Assembly: GCA_009760855.2 (NCBI GenBank)
Contig: WPIO01000026.1
Location: 4,169,501 to 4,233,500, forward strand
Length of the DNA: 64,000 nucleotides
Reading direction: 5' to 3'
Source: Cristatella mucedo
Taxonomy: Eukaryota; Bryozoa; Phylactolaemata; Cristatellidae
Shown: in pieces, positions 10,416 to 25,983 of the stretch
Layout of the letters: every line of letters begins with the position of its first letter
Position numbering within the stretch: the stretch's first letter is position 1
The notes under the pieces: generated by a model
Seen by the model: only the letters and a program-made list of their open reading frames with translations
Database searches by the model: none
Told to the model about the DNA's origin: nothing
Translations under genes and position numbers: made by a program

Positions 10416-13040
10416 AAGAATAAATATCTGAAATGGTCACACTGCAGTGGTATGAAGCTAGCTCGGGCACCATGGCTAAGCATTTTTAGGCAGGATGCTT
10501 ACACCTTACTTCCTTACTTACTTCCTTACTTACAACTCAAATTAATTCACTCTGGCTCCGGTCTCCGAATGAGTGAAAGCTGCAGTGCGCATAGCATTTT
10601 TGTGAAATGCATGCTAGTATAGTGACAACCACTGACGTTCTCTTGCCTGAGATTGCGTTCTTTATTCGGAGCTTTAATTAAAGAATTAGCTTTTTCTTAC
10701 ATATGCTTTTTCTTACATATCTAGGTAGCTCAATTATTAAAAATTCTTTTCGCCGTACGGTTTTCTAGATGACCGGCATCGGCACGCTGGAGCATCAGCT
10801 GAGCGTTCCCTGATTGCCAATCTCTTAGCTAGGTCAGCCAAAGGCGGCACCAGTGCAGAGCGTGCACAGCAAGAAAGGGAAGCGACCGAGAAGCGGCAGA
10901 CAGCTCAGCAACCGAGCGTGCTTCGGACGAGCTCCTGCTGTCCTCAGCTCTGACCTTCCAGCTGAATGACTCAGTGGAGAGATCAAAGCAGCAATAGTCA
11001 AGACTGCATCGATCGCTTGAGCATAGAGCAAGAGCAAGAAGCTCACTGAGGTATTGCAATGCAAGACCGGTGGCGACAAGACGAAGCAGTGCTGCTTGTG
11101 ACCAAGAGTCGCTGCAAGCCACGACGAGTCCTGCAGCGAGTTGGGCCGTAGGCTTTTTGAAACATGAAAAAACTGGATAGTTAGACGCCTTTCTTTTGAA
11201 ATGGATTTCATAGGAAGAAAGTAGCAGATGCTCGGGACATGGGGTCGAGGGAGAGCTATAATAGCTGGCTTGAAAGTCTCACTACTTCTAGTCTGGCTAA
11301 TGATTTGAAAACAACCCAGTCCAGTTGCCAAGTTATGGTGTGCTTCAACTAAAACAACGGATCCACAGATAGAGAAATAATGTCGGATAAGACTTTTTAT
11401 CTTCCGGCTAGTAGTTATGCAGTACTTTTATGAGAATGGTGCTGGTGCTTGCAGACAATTTACACAGGATTTATACCGTATTATTAGCCTCTTCGCTAGG
11501 AGGCCACAGTCAGTTGATGATGAATGGTAGGACGAACTTACACAATCGGACATGCCATGAAGGTGAGTTAGAGCAGATGGTTTCAGTAGGCGGGTATGCA
11601 TAAAGGCTGCAGACTCTTAGGGGGCGGCTCGTCTAGCCTTGCCAGCACATCACTGCCAGCTGACGAGATATGTCAAGCCGTAATAGTTAAGGGATCGAAA
11701 AGCTCAGGCCCTTTATAAGTGCTTCCTAATTTCGTGGTTAAAGGTTTGAAGACAAGTCGATTAGCTCCGCAAGAAGTATTGATTTCCAACTTTCTATGAT
11801 AATAATAATAGTAACAGCTATTTTTTCCTGCAGCCTAAGAGAGCCTAGGCTCGATTCTGGTGCTTAGTAAATCACTGCAAGAGAAGCAATAATTAATGAT
11901 TGGCGACTAGCAAGGTATCCTGCTTAAGGAGGCTAACAAAGAACCCAAGTGTCATGGTAAGACAAACTTGAGATTAACTTCTCTTGGAGCGCTATGCAGA
12001 TGAATTATGTATTTACGCTTTAATGATATTAGCGTCATATTATTAGCAAAATAAAGCTATTCAGCAAAGGGTTTTTTAATGTACCTTGCACTTTGGCCTC
12101 ATTTCAAGATAGGATAGTCTGAAGAGCTGACGTCAAATGGGGTCGGAGGAGAAATTCTAGGGTGACAGCTATTACATCGCTAAAGAAGTAAAGGAGTTGT
12201 GCCGTGGCTGCAGAAATTTTTGTCTACTATTTGCTTAGCTGTCCGTATGTAATACACCGAAGGTACACAGCATTGGCTTTGTTTATGGTTCAAAAAGTGT
12301 GAGCTACGAGTCACGCAAAGACTTCTCAATTTCCTGTAAAAACCGGAACGCCCGCGCTGTGACTCCGAACCTTCACGTTTATATAAACTTGCCTCGGCTT
12401 GCCCAGGAATAATTTGAAGTAGACCACTTGTAGGAGCATTCTACTCACGAAGAGTGCCGTTGCGAACGACTGAAGTCACTCTTGAAGCAAATGAAAGCCG
12501 AACTAAATTACGACGTAACCTCATGCCGATTTAGCGCAACAACGAATAAATAGGATGCGAGTATTGAATTGAACGCATTTTACTATGCTCTCGCAATTAA
12601 AATCATTTTCGGTGAATTGGAATTTCAGGATAAAGGTTTACAGCGAGTCTACTGTAGAACATGCCAGCTTGCTACTAACGAGTTGGATACACCGTGGATC
12701 AAAGAGCATAACAAGATGCTCTATGAGCTAAAAAGCCCACTGTGCTTGCAATAATAATAAAAAGCGCAATAATTATAAAAATAACTATTATTATAGGAAA
12801 TATGGGAATCTTTAGCTTCCAGCTCATATAATTGCCTAAGTGCTCTAACAGAAGTAAATTACTTCTGAAAGAGCCAAAATGTCTGTAACTCAAAACTGCA
12901 TCCACTAAACTCTCTTAGTTTCTGAGAAGAGGGTAATTGTTAGTTCAGGAAAAACAAGAGCAAATTACGAGTAATTGAAACTTTTAAAGTAAAAAAAAAG
13001 CACACGAATACCTGCAGTAAGTAAGCAGACTATATCACGC
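10416..13040. other. Unassigned stretch, GC-richer at 10790-11160
   Basis: No gene recognised. The part near 10790-11160 is GC-richer, with open frames on the minus strand (97 and 165 codons) that carry no known motif. (CTTACTTC)-like short repeats lie near 10505-10530. A SINE tail at 11965-12012 is listed separately. Confidence 0.4.
11965..12012 (+). mobile_element. SINE 3' tail fragment
   Basis: TTGAGATTAACTTCTCTTGG followed by AGCGCTATGCAGATGAATTA matches the 3' part of the SINE at 26050-26110 (hairpin, GCGCTAT, ATGAATTA). The tRNA-like head is absent. Confidence 0.6.
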
Positions 13041-13049
13041 TTACTCAAG

Positions 13050-15250
<2,201 letters not shown>

Positions 15251-15571
15251 CTGGGGGGGACGCATCAAAGCTGTCGGCAGAGTCTGCATGTAGTTCAAGA
15301 GCACACCTATCATAAATATATTTCAAATAATTTCTCGGCATTCATGTTTCACGTAGCGTCACTTGCTTAGCTAGATGCTGCTCGCGTCATATGAAGCCCC
15401 AGGTACAGTAAATGATATTGAGATAGGATCTGAAATAGAAAGCGGTTGCATATAAATGTCACTATGTCAGACATCATTCATTGTCACTAAAAATTTAATC
15501 TTTCCAAAGGAAGTTTTCCTGCCTACCTGCAGTTAACATACGAAAAGCTCGTAAACAGTTTCTTATTCTTG

Positions 15572-15720
15572 TGTTCCCATCTGTAACTTTGCAAAGTCAC
15601 GAGGATTAGTTGTGTCTCAGTTTGATGTTATATACTGGACCGAAAGCCTAAGCTTCTGCTTGCATTATGCACATATGATAACCGACTACCACTCATCCCC
15701 CACAATAAGAACTTCATACA
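15572..15720 (-). mobile_element. LINE family B 3' tail fragment, diverged
   Basis: CATCTGTAACTTTGCAAAGT and CACGAGGATTAGTTGTGT correspond to the family B tail, and GAAAGCCTAAGCTTCTG parallels the region just inside the tail at 7365-7385. Diverged and truncated. Confidence 0.6.
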
Positions 15721-18700
15721 TGGTTCTGCTATACGTATCTATTTGCAGAGGAAGGTTTTAATTCTGAGCATCCAGTTTGTGAATACCCCGAGCCTTTTAC
15801 GAGGGCATAGACTCTTTGATAATGGTATGACTCTGGTTATGGTGCATTTCTTTGCAGATCGCTTTCCATGCAGCTGCAGCTTCTTGGGCTGGCCCTTTTT
15901 GAAGTTGATCAAAGAGCACGAAATCAGCTCTGCTTTAAAGATAATTCAATAGTCTCCCTCCTCTTACCTGAAGTAGCGAACTGCAACATCGCCTATATTA
16001 AATATAGATACCATATTTTGCCATTGAAAAATTCAATTGGTTGAAGCTGTATTTGTAAATGCATATGTTCAATGCTCTGCCTGTCAATGTAATCTGACAG
16101 AATTGCATCATAGATGAAGTGCATGCACGGTGTGTGGAAAGAAGTCTAGCGAGCCAAAATCCATAACGATAAGTAGAGTGGCCCTGTTATTGGGAAAATC
16201 TTCCAAAAACCACGAGTCTTTATAGTAGCTCTTTCTGCCACCAAAATATAGACTGTACTGCATTTCATGTTAGCAAGTTTCATTAGTACACTGATGCACT
16301 GGTGCAGCGGAACCCATTGATTCGCTCACTACCGGACTCTAGGAATCTTAGTCCATTGACACACCTAACTATGGAAACTGTATATAGAGAACACGTGCAG
16401 TGGGCGGGGCTAAGGGTGGCTGGGGTGGCATTTGCCCTACTCCCTACAGCAAGTCAACGACCCTGGCCAGCACCAATTTCTAAGCACCCATCACCGACGG
16501 TCACCAACGACAAAATCATGTCTGAATTCCTCTGGCTGAGCTAACACCAAGTTCATGTCAAATGAATACGATAATTTTGTACCATGATTTGATATTAATT
16601 GCCGTATAGCATCGCCTATATGCAAATGTTGCAGGTCTGGCCCCTAGACGAAAATCCTGGCTCCATCACTGCATCCATGTACATCAATTTAGAAGTGGTT
16701 GATGCATCACTGAGGGCAAAATCATATAGGCATCCAAACAAGGGCTGCACATTTAGCGAGAATCTTGAAGCAAAGGTTTCAATGTACGCGATTCCATCAC
16801 AAATCCACGTAGAGTCTCAGGATCTGTATCTTTAGCCCAGTAATCAATGCAAGTAGCAGTACTACAATTGCAAGAGAGTGAGTGCTAACCGAGCTAGCAG
16901 GCCCAGATGTGGCTGGAAAATTGTAGAGCCTGCATCAGCCCACAAAGGGTCTCCAATGGTAGCAGATCATCATAGAAATAATTTCCTTCTTTCCCAGTTA
17001 TAGTGATCCAAAGGGCTGGGCCAAGATCTGGCTGTACATTACGAAGAGCAAGGGGAGGCTGATTCATGCTGCAAGGCTACATGGATCAGCCTATATAGAA
17101 TCACTTCATAAATCAGTCTATGAGATCTTACCCATATATTGTGACACATCTAGTTTCTAATAATTGGAAGCTGCTCATCTTCACTATTAGTCATGGGCAA
17201 TCAGGTATATACTGGCTGAGAAACTGGCTGATGAGTACACTAGCAATTTCATGCAGAATCTCTGCGATAGAGAAATAATGATGGAGTTGATTTTTCACTC
17301 GTGGAGGGAACGACTCTGCATAATTCTAACATAGAAAATTGTCTCTTAGTCTTGCAGAGGCTCACGCCGCTTACAAGTTTTCTACAGTCGGCTAAAATTA
17401 TCTCCTCGTTGTGAACAATGAGGAGTGTAGGTCAGACAATCCAAAGCTCATGATGATGCCTGCTCATATAAATTGCCCTGTATCGGGTAATACATTTTAG
17501 AGGTCTTTTATGTCGGCTCGAATTGTTAAACCTGTCTAGAGATTCTGTCTATTTATTGAGTTGTGAATTACAGTTAGCAACTGAGATTTCGCAACTGCCT
17601 GGTTTTCATGCTTCAAAATCCCGAATTAATTGGTTACGATCTAAATATCTTTCTCTTTACCTTTTCTTAAAAAATACCCTTATCAAAATGATCCTCTCCA
17701 TTAATGTACACGTTTTATATTGATTTTGGATCTAAAGAATGAAATACAATCATGATTGAAGCATTTATCTTGAATTCTGTGAATTTTCTGCCATTATTAG
17801 CAGTCTGTAGTAGATTGTATGTCCTTAATCCAACAAGTCAAACCCAAACTATTGATTTCATTGATGAGTATGTTTACTAGGTGATAGAAAGTTCAAATGG
17901 CATGCGTTACTGAAGCAGTGGACAATCCTCAAGAATCCTGCAAGGAGTACTCCATTTAAAAATTGAGAGGAGGTTGAGCTAGCTGAATATCTGGGCTCCT
18001 TGCCAATTTTAGCGGAAGTGTTTGTTTGACAGGCCATGCCCGGGTTATTTGGACCTGCAGAAACGAGTTTTGGAACATTAATCTTTCAAGTAAACTAATT
18101 CCTTAGGGTGGCGGTCAGTTGTTACTCTTTTATCGCAGCCATCCTGAAATTATAATTCACATAGAGTAAGCACAAGGATTCTAGTTGAAATAAAGCCCGG
18201 TAAGCCAGCAATTAGATCAACTGCTATGCAGCCTTTTCATTTCAGCTTTTAAATAACAACTTCGGTCTCTATTAAAAATAGCAATTAAACGAAAGATCTT
18301 GCTCACCCTCAAAGTACCAGCGAATAGATATGACGAGCACGAAGCGTAATCTTTGCATCCAGAAGGAACTGTAAAAATCATTGTGACCAATGAACGAATT
18401 AATGACTGCTGTGGAAAGCTGAAGCAGACTGCATTAAAGTCTGCCTTAGAATATCTGCACCTGCTTGTGAGTCAACGTGATTAGGTTAGTGTGCACAATT
18501 GCTGGTCATCGCATTGACTATAGCTCGAATGCTATATGCAGGGGTGGACTTAAAGAGCCCAGTAGATTCAAAGTATTGCACGGCCGAAAGCCACCTTCTA
18601 CCACGGGAGTGAGCTTCGAACACATTATCGCTACCAGTGAGCAGAAACCCAAGCTCTCTTAGTCACCATGCACATTTTCTTCCTGATTAAGCAGTGTGGA

Positions 18701-18744
18701 CTAACGTATGGACGCTATTCAATATAGGTCAACAATTGTAGGAG
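15721..18744. other. Unassigned non-coding stretch
   Basis: AT-rich with scattered frames of 60-80 codons and no motifs. No gene or repeat recognised over 3 kb. Confidence 0.45.
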
Positions 18745-19350
18745 ACCTTGCACTGCATAATCAAGTCGGGACTCGAGTCCTACAATAGCCGACTGAAAAG
18801 TGACACGTTAATAACCCACGATCTAAACGCACTGACTCCCTACTTGACTAAACACACCATTCGCCCTCGCACGGAGGCTCGAGGTTTTACTTCAGAATTT
18901 AAACTAGGGCGGGCCGCGAAGTGCAATCTCGAGAAAGAATTCACAAGGTCAGGACTGACGGTTCATCGACTGGCATACGAGGGTTATTTTAGATCGTGCA
19001 AATCCATCATCGATAAGCCAAGTGTGGCGTGCGTTGCGACATACTTGAATCACACGTGCTGCACCAAAAATGCTGATGTCGACCGTAAACTTCTCCAGTA
19101 TCGCACTCACATTGACAACTTACTTATTATCATTTCAGAGATCTAGTTGATCGGTTCTCTATTTCTTTGCCGGCAAATTTGAAAAACCTCAGAGAGTATG
19201 TGCCCAACTTTAAAGTCCCACTTTTCTCATTGCACTATTTTCTCTAAATTACGCCATGGCAGCTTCAAGATTTCCGCTAATGACGTTACCTCTATTTTAT
19301 CTTCGATTTTTGTAAAACTGGTGACCTCTTTCGAATAGTGTAGTTTAGAT
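18745..19350 (+). mobile_element. LINE linker fragment (endonuclease-RT junction), plus strand
   Basis: An open frame at 18748-19146 encodes the segment between endonuclease and RT typical of CR1/L2 LINEs: ALTPYLTKHTIRPRTEARGF, FTSEFKLGRAAKCNLEKEF, SGLTVHRLAYEGYFRSCKS. Homologous words recur at 33003-33120 in another plus-strand copy. It is not a host gene. Neither endonuclease nor RT catalytic motifs are present. Confidence 0.75.
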
Positions 19351-19855
19351 GTCTCCTTTAACATCCCAGCGATTTTCATCACACTTCAAGGTGCTCTGCA
19401 TCATCTTGACATGGGTGTTGTCAACTTTGATGTGGAATAAACAAGAAATGTCAGTAAACATTACCATTTTGAAGCTGCATATCTTTAAAAACACTGAATG
19501 AATAGTCAATGAGTAGAATTCATTTATTCGGTTTACAGCTGATTCTTATGGCCTGGAATAGTACGTTGCTGCATAAACACTGTCCATATTTCCGACTTGA
19601 AATGTTGGAAAGAAGTTGGAGACCCTTTCTCTGATCTTTTAGTTTCACACTTTTATCCAAAAAAAGTTTCAGTCCATAAAAGTTGATATCAGAAGATCAT
19701 AATTAATCTCGGTAAGATCAAGGCTGATAGGATCGTCAAGGTCTCCCTGGCTGCTGAAACATGGCTCTCTCTCATCAGCCGCATCTGTGAAATTAGAATA
19801 CGGATCTACACTATACCCAGACTTTCTCACTATCTGACTTGTTGCTCTCTCCTGA

Positions 19856-19950
19856 GTAATACTAATAATGATAATAATAATAAACTTGCATAGTACCCGA
19901 AGAGAATTTAATCTCTTTCTAGGCACTTACATAGGCTGCAAAGGAAGGAT
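19856..19950 (-). mobile_element. LINE family A 3' tail fragment
   Basis: (TAA)n-rich start, then CCCGAAGAGAATTTAATCTC and TTTCTAGGCACTTACATAGG, the complement of the family A tail. Minus strand and severely truncated. Confidence 0.8.
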
Positions 19951-21404
19951 GGTTGAATGGTGATAACAAACCATTCAGATAGAGTCGAACCGGTTTGCCT
20001 TCCGCTAGCCGGTCTATCTGTCACACTACAGACACACTACACTTGCTGATAGACCAGGCACATTTACCTCTATGCAGAGAATAGTTTTGACCACCATAAC
20101 CGTATATTTTGAGTCATTGTCGTACTGAAATATAAACATGTCGCCTAAAGGTCGTCGGGTGCACGGAACTCCGACGTTCTACACCATCTCGATAAAAACA
20201 CTTTATATTGTCCCGGAAACTTGATGCAGAACTCCGGCACAGGAAACCAGGAAAGTAATAATAAAAATTCAAAAGTTACAAGGCAATCGAGTCTACAATC
20301 ATAAGGCGCTGATAGCTGCAGCGACGTGATTGTTAAAGGAAGCTACAAAACCATACTAAGGTCAACAATACCTTAACATAGTAGGATAGCAGAATACGCT
20401 TTCAGTGGTTAACCAACGCAATGCCATTGGCATCAAAGGCTTGCTATGGATGCAATACGGTATGCAATGCGGCAGGTGGAAGCAGGCCAATGCAAAACTG
20501 CAGTTGTTTCCAATTACACTATTTGCGGCACCATCCATCACCACCGTCAATTCCTCAAGTCACCACCACCAGCGCACCCACAAACCAATCAAAGTATGTG
20601 AAATCAGACACATGCGAGGCAAGCCTAATTGAAACTTCTTCAGCCGCCAGACAGTAGCCAATCATCAGCAGTGGCTCTCATGCTAGCCCAAAGACAGCAG
20701 GCACTGGCAAATGTATAGCCCACTCTCACGAGTTAACCTAAGAGGTGCAGCAATCGAAACCGTTCGGGGGAGGGGGTAGCAGTTCAGGCTGTCAACGGGC
20801 AATCCCAGGATGCCGTCGAGATGATGCGGCACATATGCGTGCCATCGAAAAGACAGCATGGCAGCAATTTCGCCATCTCGACTGGTAGTAAACTGGAGAC
20901 TGGCGACTTGAGAATCTCGAAGGCTGATGGTAGATTGCAGGGTTTGTTGACATGGAGCGCAGTGCAGTGCCGGTACTAGGGAAATAGATAAATGAATTTG
21001 TTGATACCTGTTAGGAGGCACACTTTTCGCGTTTGAAAGGGTGCACCATACACAAGTACTAGTTACTTGAATGGTCAGTAGTTCTTGAAAATTATTGACA
21101 AAGCAAATTTATTGACTTTCTTTTCACCTCTTTATTAGCCGGTAAAATATATTACAACTCTATAAATTACAATGCTGTACGGCACATATTACCATCAATG
21201 GTGGAAGCAATTCCACCTAGGGAGCACCAATGGTTCACCTTACATTCAAGAGTTTTCTTACAGTGTTTGAACTTAAAATAACGTGCCCAGAGCTTACCTC
21301 GTTTTTAGAAAGGCAAGAAGAAGTATATGATGTGGTCCTCCACATCCAAACGGAAGCTTTCACAGAATAATTCTTTGCCTTTGCTTTCTAACATCTAACA
21401 ATGC
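19951..21404. other. Unassigned non-coding stretch
   Basis: A 112-codon open frame on the minus strand (20683-21021) shows no recognisable domain. Nothing else is seen. Confidence 0.4.
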
Positions 21405-21805
21405 CGCGTACAAATCTCAAATCTTTTGGAGACCGTGCATTTAGTTCGTATGCTCCCAAAGCCGGAAAAAAACTCCCGACTTGCGTCAGAACATCCCCTG
21501 ACCTGACCACATTTAAAAGGATTTTTTAAAAACACACCTATTTAGGACAGCATTTACTGGGTCCCTGTGATTCTTCCTTCGTGTGCTTATGCGTGCTGAC
21601 ACTGTGCATGTTGCCACTAACCACATTTGCATGCTGACCCTGTGCATGTCATTCCTAACCATGCTGTTCGTGTTGCTTATCGAGCATGATATTACTCACC
21701 ATTTAATCGCGTTTCCATTTGCATCAAATGTAAAGCGCCTAGAAAAAGATTGGGTTCTCGAAGAGCTCTTTCTCAAGCATATTATGATTACACTTATTAG
21801 TAGGA
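21405..21805 (+). mobile_element. LINE family A 3' fragment, plus strand
   Basis: The last codons of ORF2 (KSFGDRAFSSYAPKAGKKLP-like) are followed by the 3' untranslated part: ACACACCTATTTAGGACAGC, GCCACTAACCACATTTGCAT, then TGTAAAGCGCCTAGAAAAAG, the hairpin block and an AT-rich end. The same order occurs at 54278-54545 and 58755-59030. Confidence 0.85.
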
Positions 21806-22519
21806 AAATTAAATTCAGTAATTTTAAAACGTGCTGCTGCGGCTTTTACTAAACCTTAGTTTATGCTTATCTCATTCTCGCCTCCTAAAACCAAGGGCTA
21901 GTTGAGTTTCTTGCCTGTCGCAGAATTCTCTTCCGAAAATAGAAAAGTTTGCAAACGTCGCACATGAAAACCGATGCAGCTAAAACTTGTTTAAAGCTTA
22001 TCTGTTTGCTGTTCAGTTGTAACGTGAAAGTAGCTATGCGCGCTTATAGACGTCCAAAGACCTACCACGCGGTGCAGGGTCAGCCACCCTCGCAGCTGCA
22101 TTAGATGCGCCGGCTGCTAGTCACCTTCATAGTATTTAGTATCGTTCGTATTTATCGTCGTTTCGTTACAGTCATTCAAAGACGTGGTATTGTGCATGCT
22201 AAGTTCCGTGAATTATTTACAAACAAAAGTAGATTTTTCGAAAAGTATGTGCGCCTACTCATTCTTTTAAGCATCAACTTGTTGGTAGGAAGAACTGAAG
22301 AAAGCCTTAGTCTTCACCAGCAAACATGACTGCAACAAGTCGAGTGCATGAGCTAAGGCTGTGTAAGCTATTAATGATGGACTGAGCACAATTGCAGGTC
22401 TGTTCGAGCAACTATCTGAGTACACAAGTGTTACGCTTGAGACAAAAAGTGAAGTTGGCAGTCTCCTACATTGTATCTTGAGCTTTAAATTGTTTGCTCT
22501 GTTGCCATTTTGGTAGGGC

Positions 22520-22625
22520 ATTTTAAATACAAAGCTCCTAGAAAGAGATTGAGTTCTTTGAGGGCGCCCTTTATCAAGTGCATTCTTCTTATTATTAATA
22601 TTACTAATATTATTATTGATGTCTT
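22520..22625 (+). mobile_element. LINE family A 3' tail fragment
   Basis: CAAAGCTCCTAGAAAGAGAT, GAGTTCTTTGAGGGCGCCCT, then (TTATTA)-rich end. Only the tail remains. Confidence 0.8.
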
Positions 22626-22749
22626 GATAAAATGCATCTGTTTGGTGCAAACACTATTCTGATATCATGCGAATAAATATGGCTATTCGCTATTCCCTTA
22701 TTCTTCAATAATGCAAAACTAAAAATTTGCTTTAAAGGCAAATGTACTA

Positions 22750-23540
22750 TTCAACTTCTACGGATACCGATCGACAGTGTTGTGCTCACACACCCTTAAA
22801 ATAGTACAGAACGTTATTTCTGTTTCGTATCCAGTTTTTAGTCTGAGCTCTTGAACGTTCCTGAGTACACTTTGCGTCAGGTAGAAATAGCAGCCAGTTG
22901 TTCTAGCTTCAGGATAAGCGGCTCGCAAAACGTTCATTGGCGCCATTTCGAAATGAGTTGGAATGACCTCCGGAGCTCCTTGTGGCATGAAATTTGTGAT
23001 GCAGATGAAACTTTCTGTGAGTTCGTGATATGCCTATCAGATCTCGCATTTGTTCCTGAAAACGATGTTGCAGACGCCTTTGACGAGCTAGTTGAAGACA
23101 TGCCTCAGTAGGAACGCATTGAAGAACTGGTGACCTACTTCGAGCACTCCTGCATTCGAGGACGCCGTCTGCGCGGAAGGGGAGAACGGTACGGATTGTC
23201 TCTCTCTCTTTAGTATTCCAACTTGGAACAAGAGCAATGATGCGGCTTGTGGCCTTGCCAGAACTAACAGCATCTGCGAGGGATGGCACAATGTATTGCA
23301 ATCACTCTTCAGCTGTCAACATCCAGCTATGTGGACGTTTCTGAATGGAATATTGAAAGTCATCAAGTCTAAAAAGGCCAAACTGCTGCAAGTTTTCGCG
23401 GGCGCACAATATCACACAAAGAAACGTTTCCGTGAGCTGCAGCAACGTGTGGAACGAGCTGTAGCCATTTACAACCGCATCAACGCGTCCACGTACCTGA
23501 AAGTCAGCCATATTTGTCACATTCTTAATTGTGCATAGGG
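22750..23540. mobile_element. MULE-type transposase relic with internal inversion
   Basis: Two parts of one transposase lie head to head. The minus-strand frame at 22758-22988 reads THFEMAPMNVLRAAYPEART, TTGCYFYLTQSVLRNVQELR, the part of MULE transposases with a conserved acidic residue and a C-F-x-H-like segment. The plus strand from about 22995 continues the protein: ETFCEFVICLSDLAFVPEND, VADAFDELVEDMPQ, a stop at 23109-23111, then LVTYFEHSCIRGRR, and in another frame (about 23215-23535) NSICEGWHNVLQSLFSCQHP and a helical C-terminus. Stops and frameshifts make it dead. The MULE assignment rests on remembered motifs; terminal inverted repeats were not found. Confidence 0.65.
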
Positions 23541-24364
23541 ATATTGAATTGAATCATGTGTTGATGCACATTTCAGGTGATCACAAGTTGAACTTGTTTA
23601 ACTAATTATTTTTAACGTGTTGTGCGTCTTGTAGCAGCCAAGTAAGGGATTAAACGTTATCGGTAACTTTCAAAGCTGTTTGCTATTCCTGTATACTCCA
23701 TCGAGAAATAGCTAGGTAAGCCTACAAAGAGTACAGAATGTATCACATGACGGCAAATTCCCGAAAAGCAATATCGATACTTACCGAGAAACGAAGTTGG
23801 TTTCCCCTTTCACTCACGCCACATTACTCGGCAGCCTCGATTTCTCACTCACCAACTGTATATGTGTGATTTATAATAACGACGCAAGCAGTACATATGT
23901 GCGGTAAATGCAGCAACATTCCCGGTATTGACACATTCTGCTGGGAAAATACGGCGCGGCAACGTTATAACACGTTCGGCAGTCACTTCTGGTACTGATT
24001 ATACGTGTCTACTCAACATTTTTGTATACAAGCCAAATTCCTATCATATCACTGAAAGTGATTATGTCGGTCCAAACGTCATGGGTCGAACAATCCCAGA
24101 GTTCCAACTCCCATGGGTGAAATGGACAGGACGAATCGTCCGAGGAGCTAATAATCCTAGGGTCGAATACTCCGGGGTCCAAACAGCCATGGTGGAAAAG
24201 TCTGATTACCCAGAGAAAGTTGGAACATTTCATTGTCCTGATCTAAATATCTTTTATTTGAGCCTGAATTAGCTGAATTTGCTATAATTAATTTGTATAG
24301 GTATAAGCGTTTATTGAAACACAAATTGAGCCTTGGGAGAAAAAAATACTATGAATCTTTTAAG
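23541..24364. other. Unassigned stretch with short repeated words
   Basis: At 24060-24200 words such as GGTCGAACAATCC, GGTCGAATACTCC, GTCCAAACGTCATGG and GTCCAAACAGCCATGG recur with variation. A 114-codon frame over them has no known domain. I do not recognise the element. Confidence 0.4.
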
Positions 24365-25015
24365 TAATAATAATAATAATAATGCAGTCAATAAAGTGCC
24401 CTCAGAGAACTCAATCTCTTCTTAGGTGCTTTAAATTTGCTGCTAATAGAAACGCGATTGAATGCTGAGTAATATCATGCTGATAAATAACAAGAATAAC
24501 ATGATTAGGGGTGACGTGCACAGGGTCAGCGTGCACATGTAGTTAGTGGCAACATGCACAAGTGTCAGCACGCATAAGCACATAAAGGGAGAATCACAGG
24601 GCCCACTAAAGGCTGTCCTAAATAGGTGTTTTTAAGTTCTTTTTAAATGTGGTCAAGTCATGGGATTATCTGACGCAAGTCGGGAGGGAGTTCCGGGCTA
24701 TGCGGGTATTCGAGCTAAAAGCACGGTCTTCAAAGAATTTGACGTTTGTACGAGGTATTGGTAAACTGTTGGATTCCGAAAAGCGGGTGGTACGATGCTT
24801 GGCCTGGTGGTTGAGTAGATCTGAGAAATAGGCTGGAACCAAAGAATGAAGTGACCTAAAAGTGAGCGACAAAACCTTGAATTCGATCCGTTGCTTGACT
24901 GGGAGTCAGTGCAGGTCGGCGAGAAGTGGTGTAAAGTGGCAACTGCGACGCTCACGACAGACAAGCCTAGCTGCAGAGTTTTGCACCAGCTGTAATCGCC
25001 TGATTGCACTATAGC
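24365..25015 (-). mobile_element. LINE family A 3' fragment, minus strand
   Basis: (TAA)n at the left, tail block GTGCCCTCAGAGAACTCAAT, the 3' untranslated region, then ORF2 C-terminus read on the minus strand (LTFRSLHSLVPAYFSDLL, NHQAKHRTTRFSESNSL, LVQNSAARLVC). 5'-truncated near 25015, where homology to the copy at 42424-43217 stops. Confidence 0.85.
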
Positions 25016-25983
25016 TAATGTAATCAGTATATTCTGAGCTCAAAGAGAGCGAAAATATCTCTACGTACTTGAATATGGTAAATGGAAACAAATTAATAGC
25101 CTGTAAAACATTTCAGCAATGAAGATGTGCGAGCTGAAATTATATTTCCTATGCAAATTATTGCTGTCATTATTTTTGCTAGGAACAATAAGTTTGAACA
25201 GGCGTGCTCAAAACTGATAAACTAGCTATGCTACCTTTGACTAGAATCAATTCCAAACTGGCGTCAAGTAGATTTTTTCAAGTGGGCAGCATTTGCAAGT
25301 GACTATTGATTATAAAACCAATCTTAATCAACGTAGCGTAATCACACAAAGAACTAATGAGGAACGCTCCATCGGACATCACATTTTTCGTCTAGAAAAG
25401 CTAGAGCTATATATTATTAATTCCATGGTCATGCAACTCTGAACGTGTTAAAACAGTTTTCAGTGGTCTAATCAAATGGAAAAAAATCTTCCCTTTACAG
25501 GGACCAAATTAAATGTGATCAGCAAACTTTAGCCTCTTCAGCTCAGCTAATTCATGTATTGGCTGGTTTGCTATGATTGAAATCTACGCTGGCGCGCGAT
25601 ACTTTAGCTATTCAGCGAAACTGTGCTTCATTTCTGGCAGGGCGTTTAGTCTCTGCTAGCGGGACGCTTGGGAGGCAGAGAACCCTCTCTCAATAAAAAA
25701 AAACTTCAAGTCGATGCAGCAATACAGCCCACGAGAATTTCGACGACCTTTCACTCACTGCTGGACGTCTGCGTCCTTTGATTTGTATACATTTGCCAGC
25801 ACCTAAAAGTTAGCACAGCATAAAGTGTGCCGGCCGATACTCGCCTCTACCTATCACAGTGAGCTCTCTCAAGGCAATAGTTAGTAGGCTCAGAGTAATA
25901 ATTAGCTCGGCTCAGTGCAGCCGATTGCTGGAATCCACGAGAAAGAGCGTTCACAATGGCTTGAGATTTCTGGAGTGCACTCT
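25016..25983. other. Unassigned non-coding stretch
   Basis: Diffuse AT-rich DNA; no frame or repeat recognised. Confidence 0.4.

Noticed and set aside
23928-24272. 114-codon frame as a gene
   Set aside because: No recognisable domain, and it overlaps repeated words; kept only as an unknown repeat.
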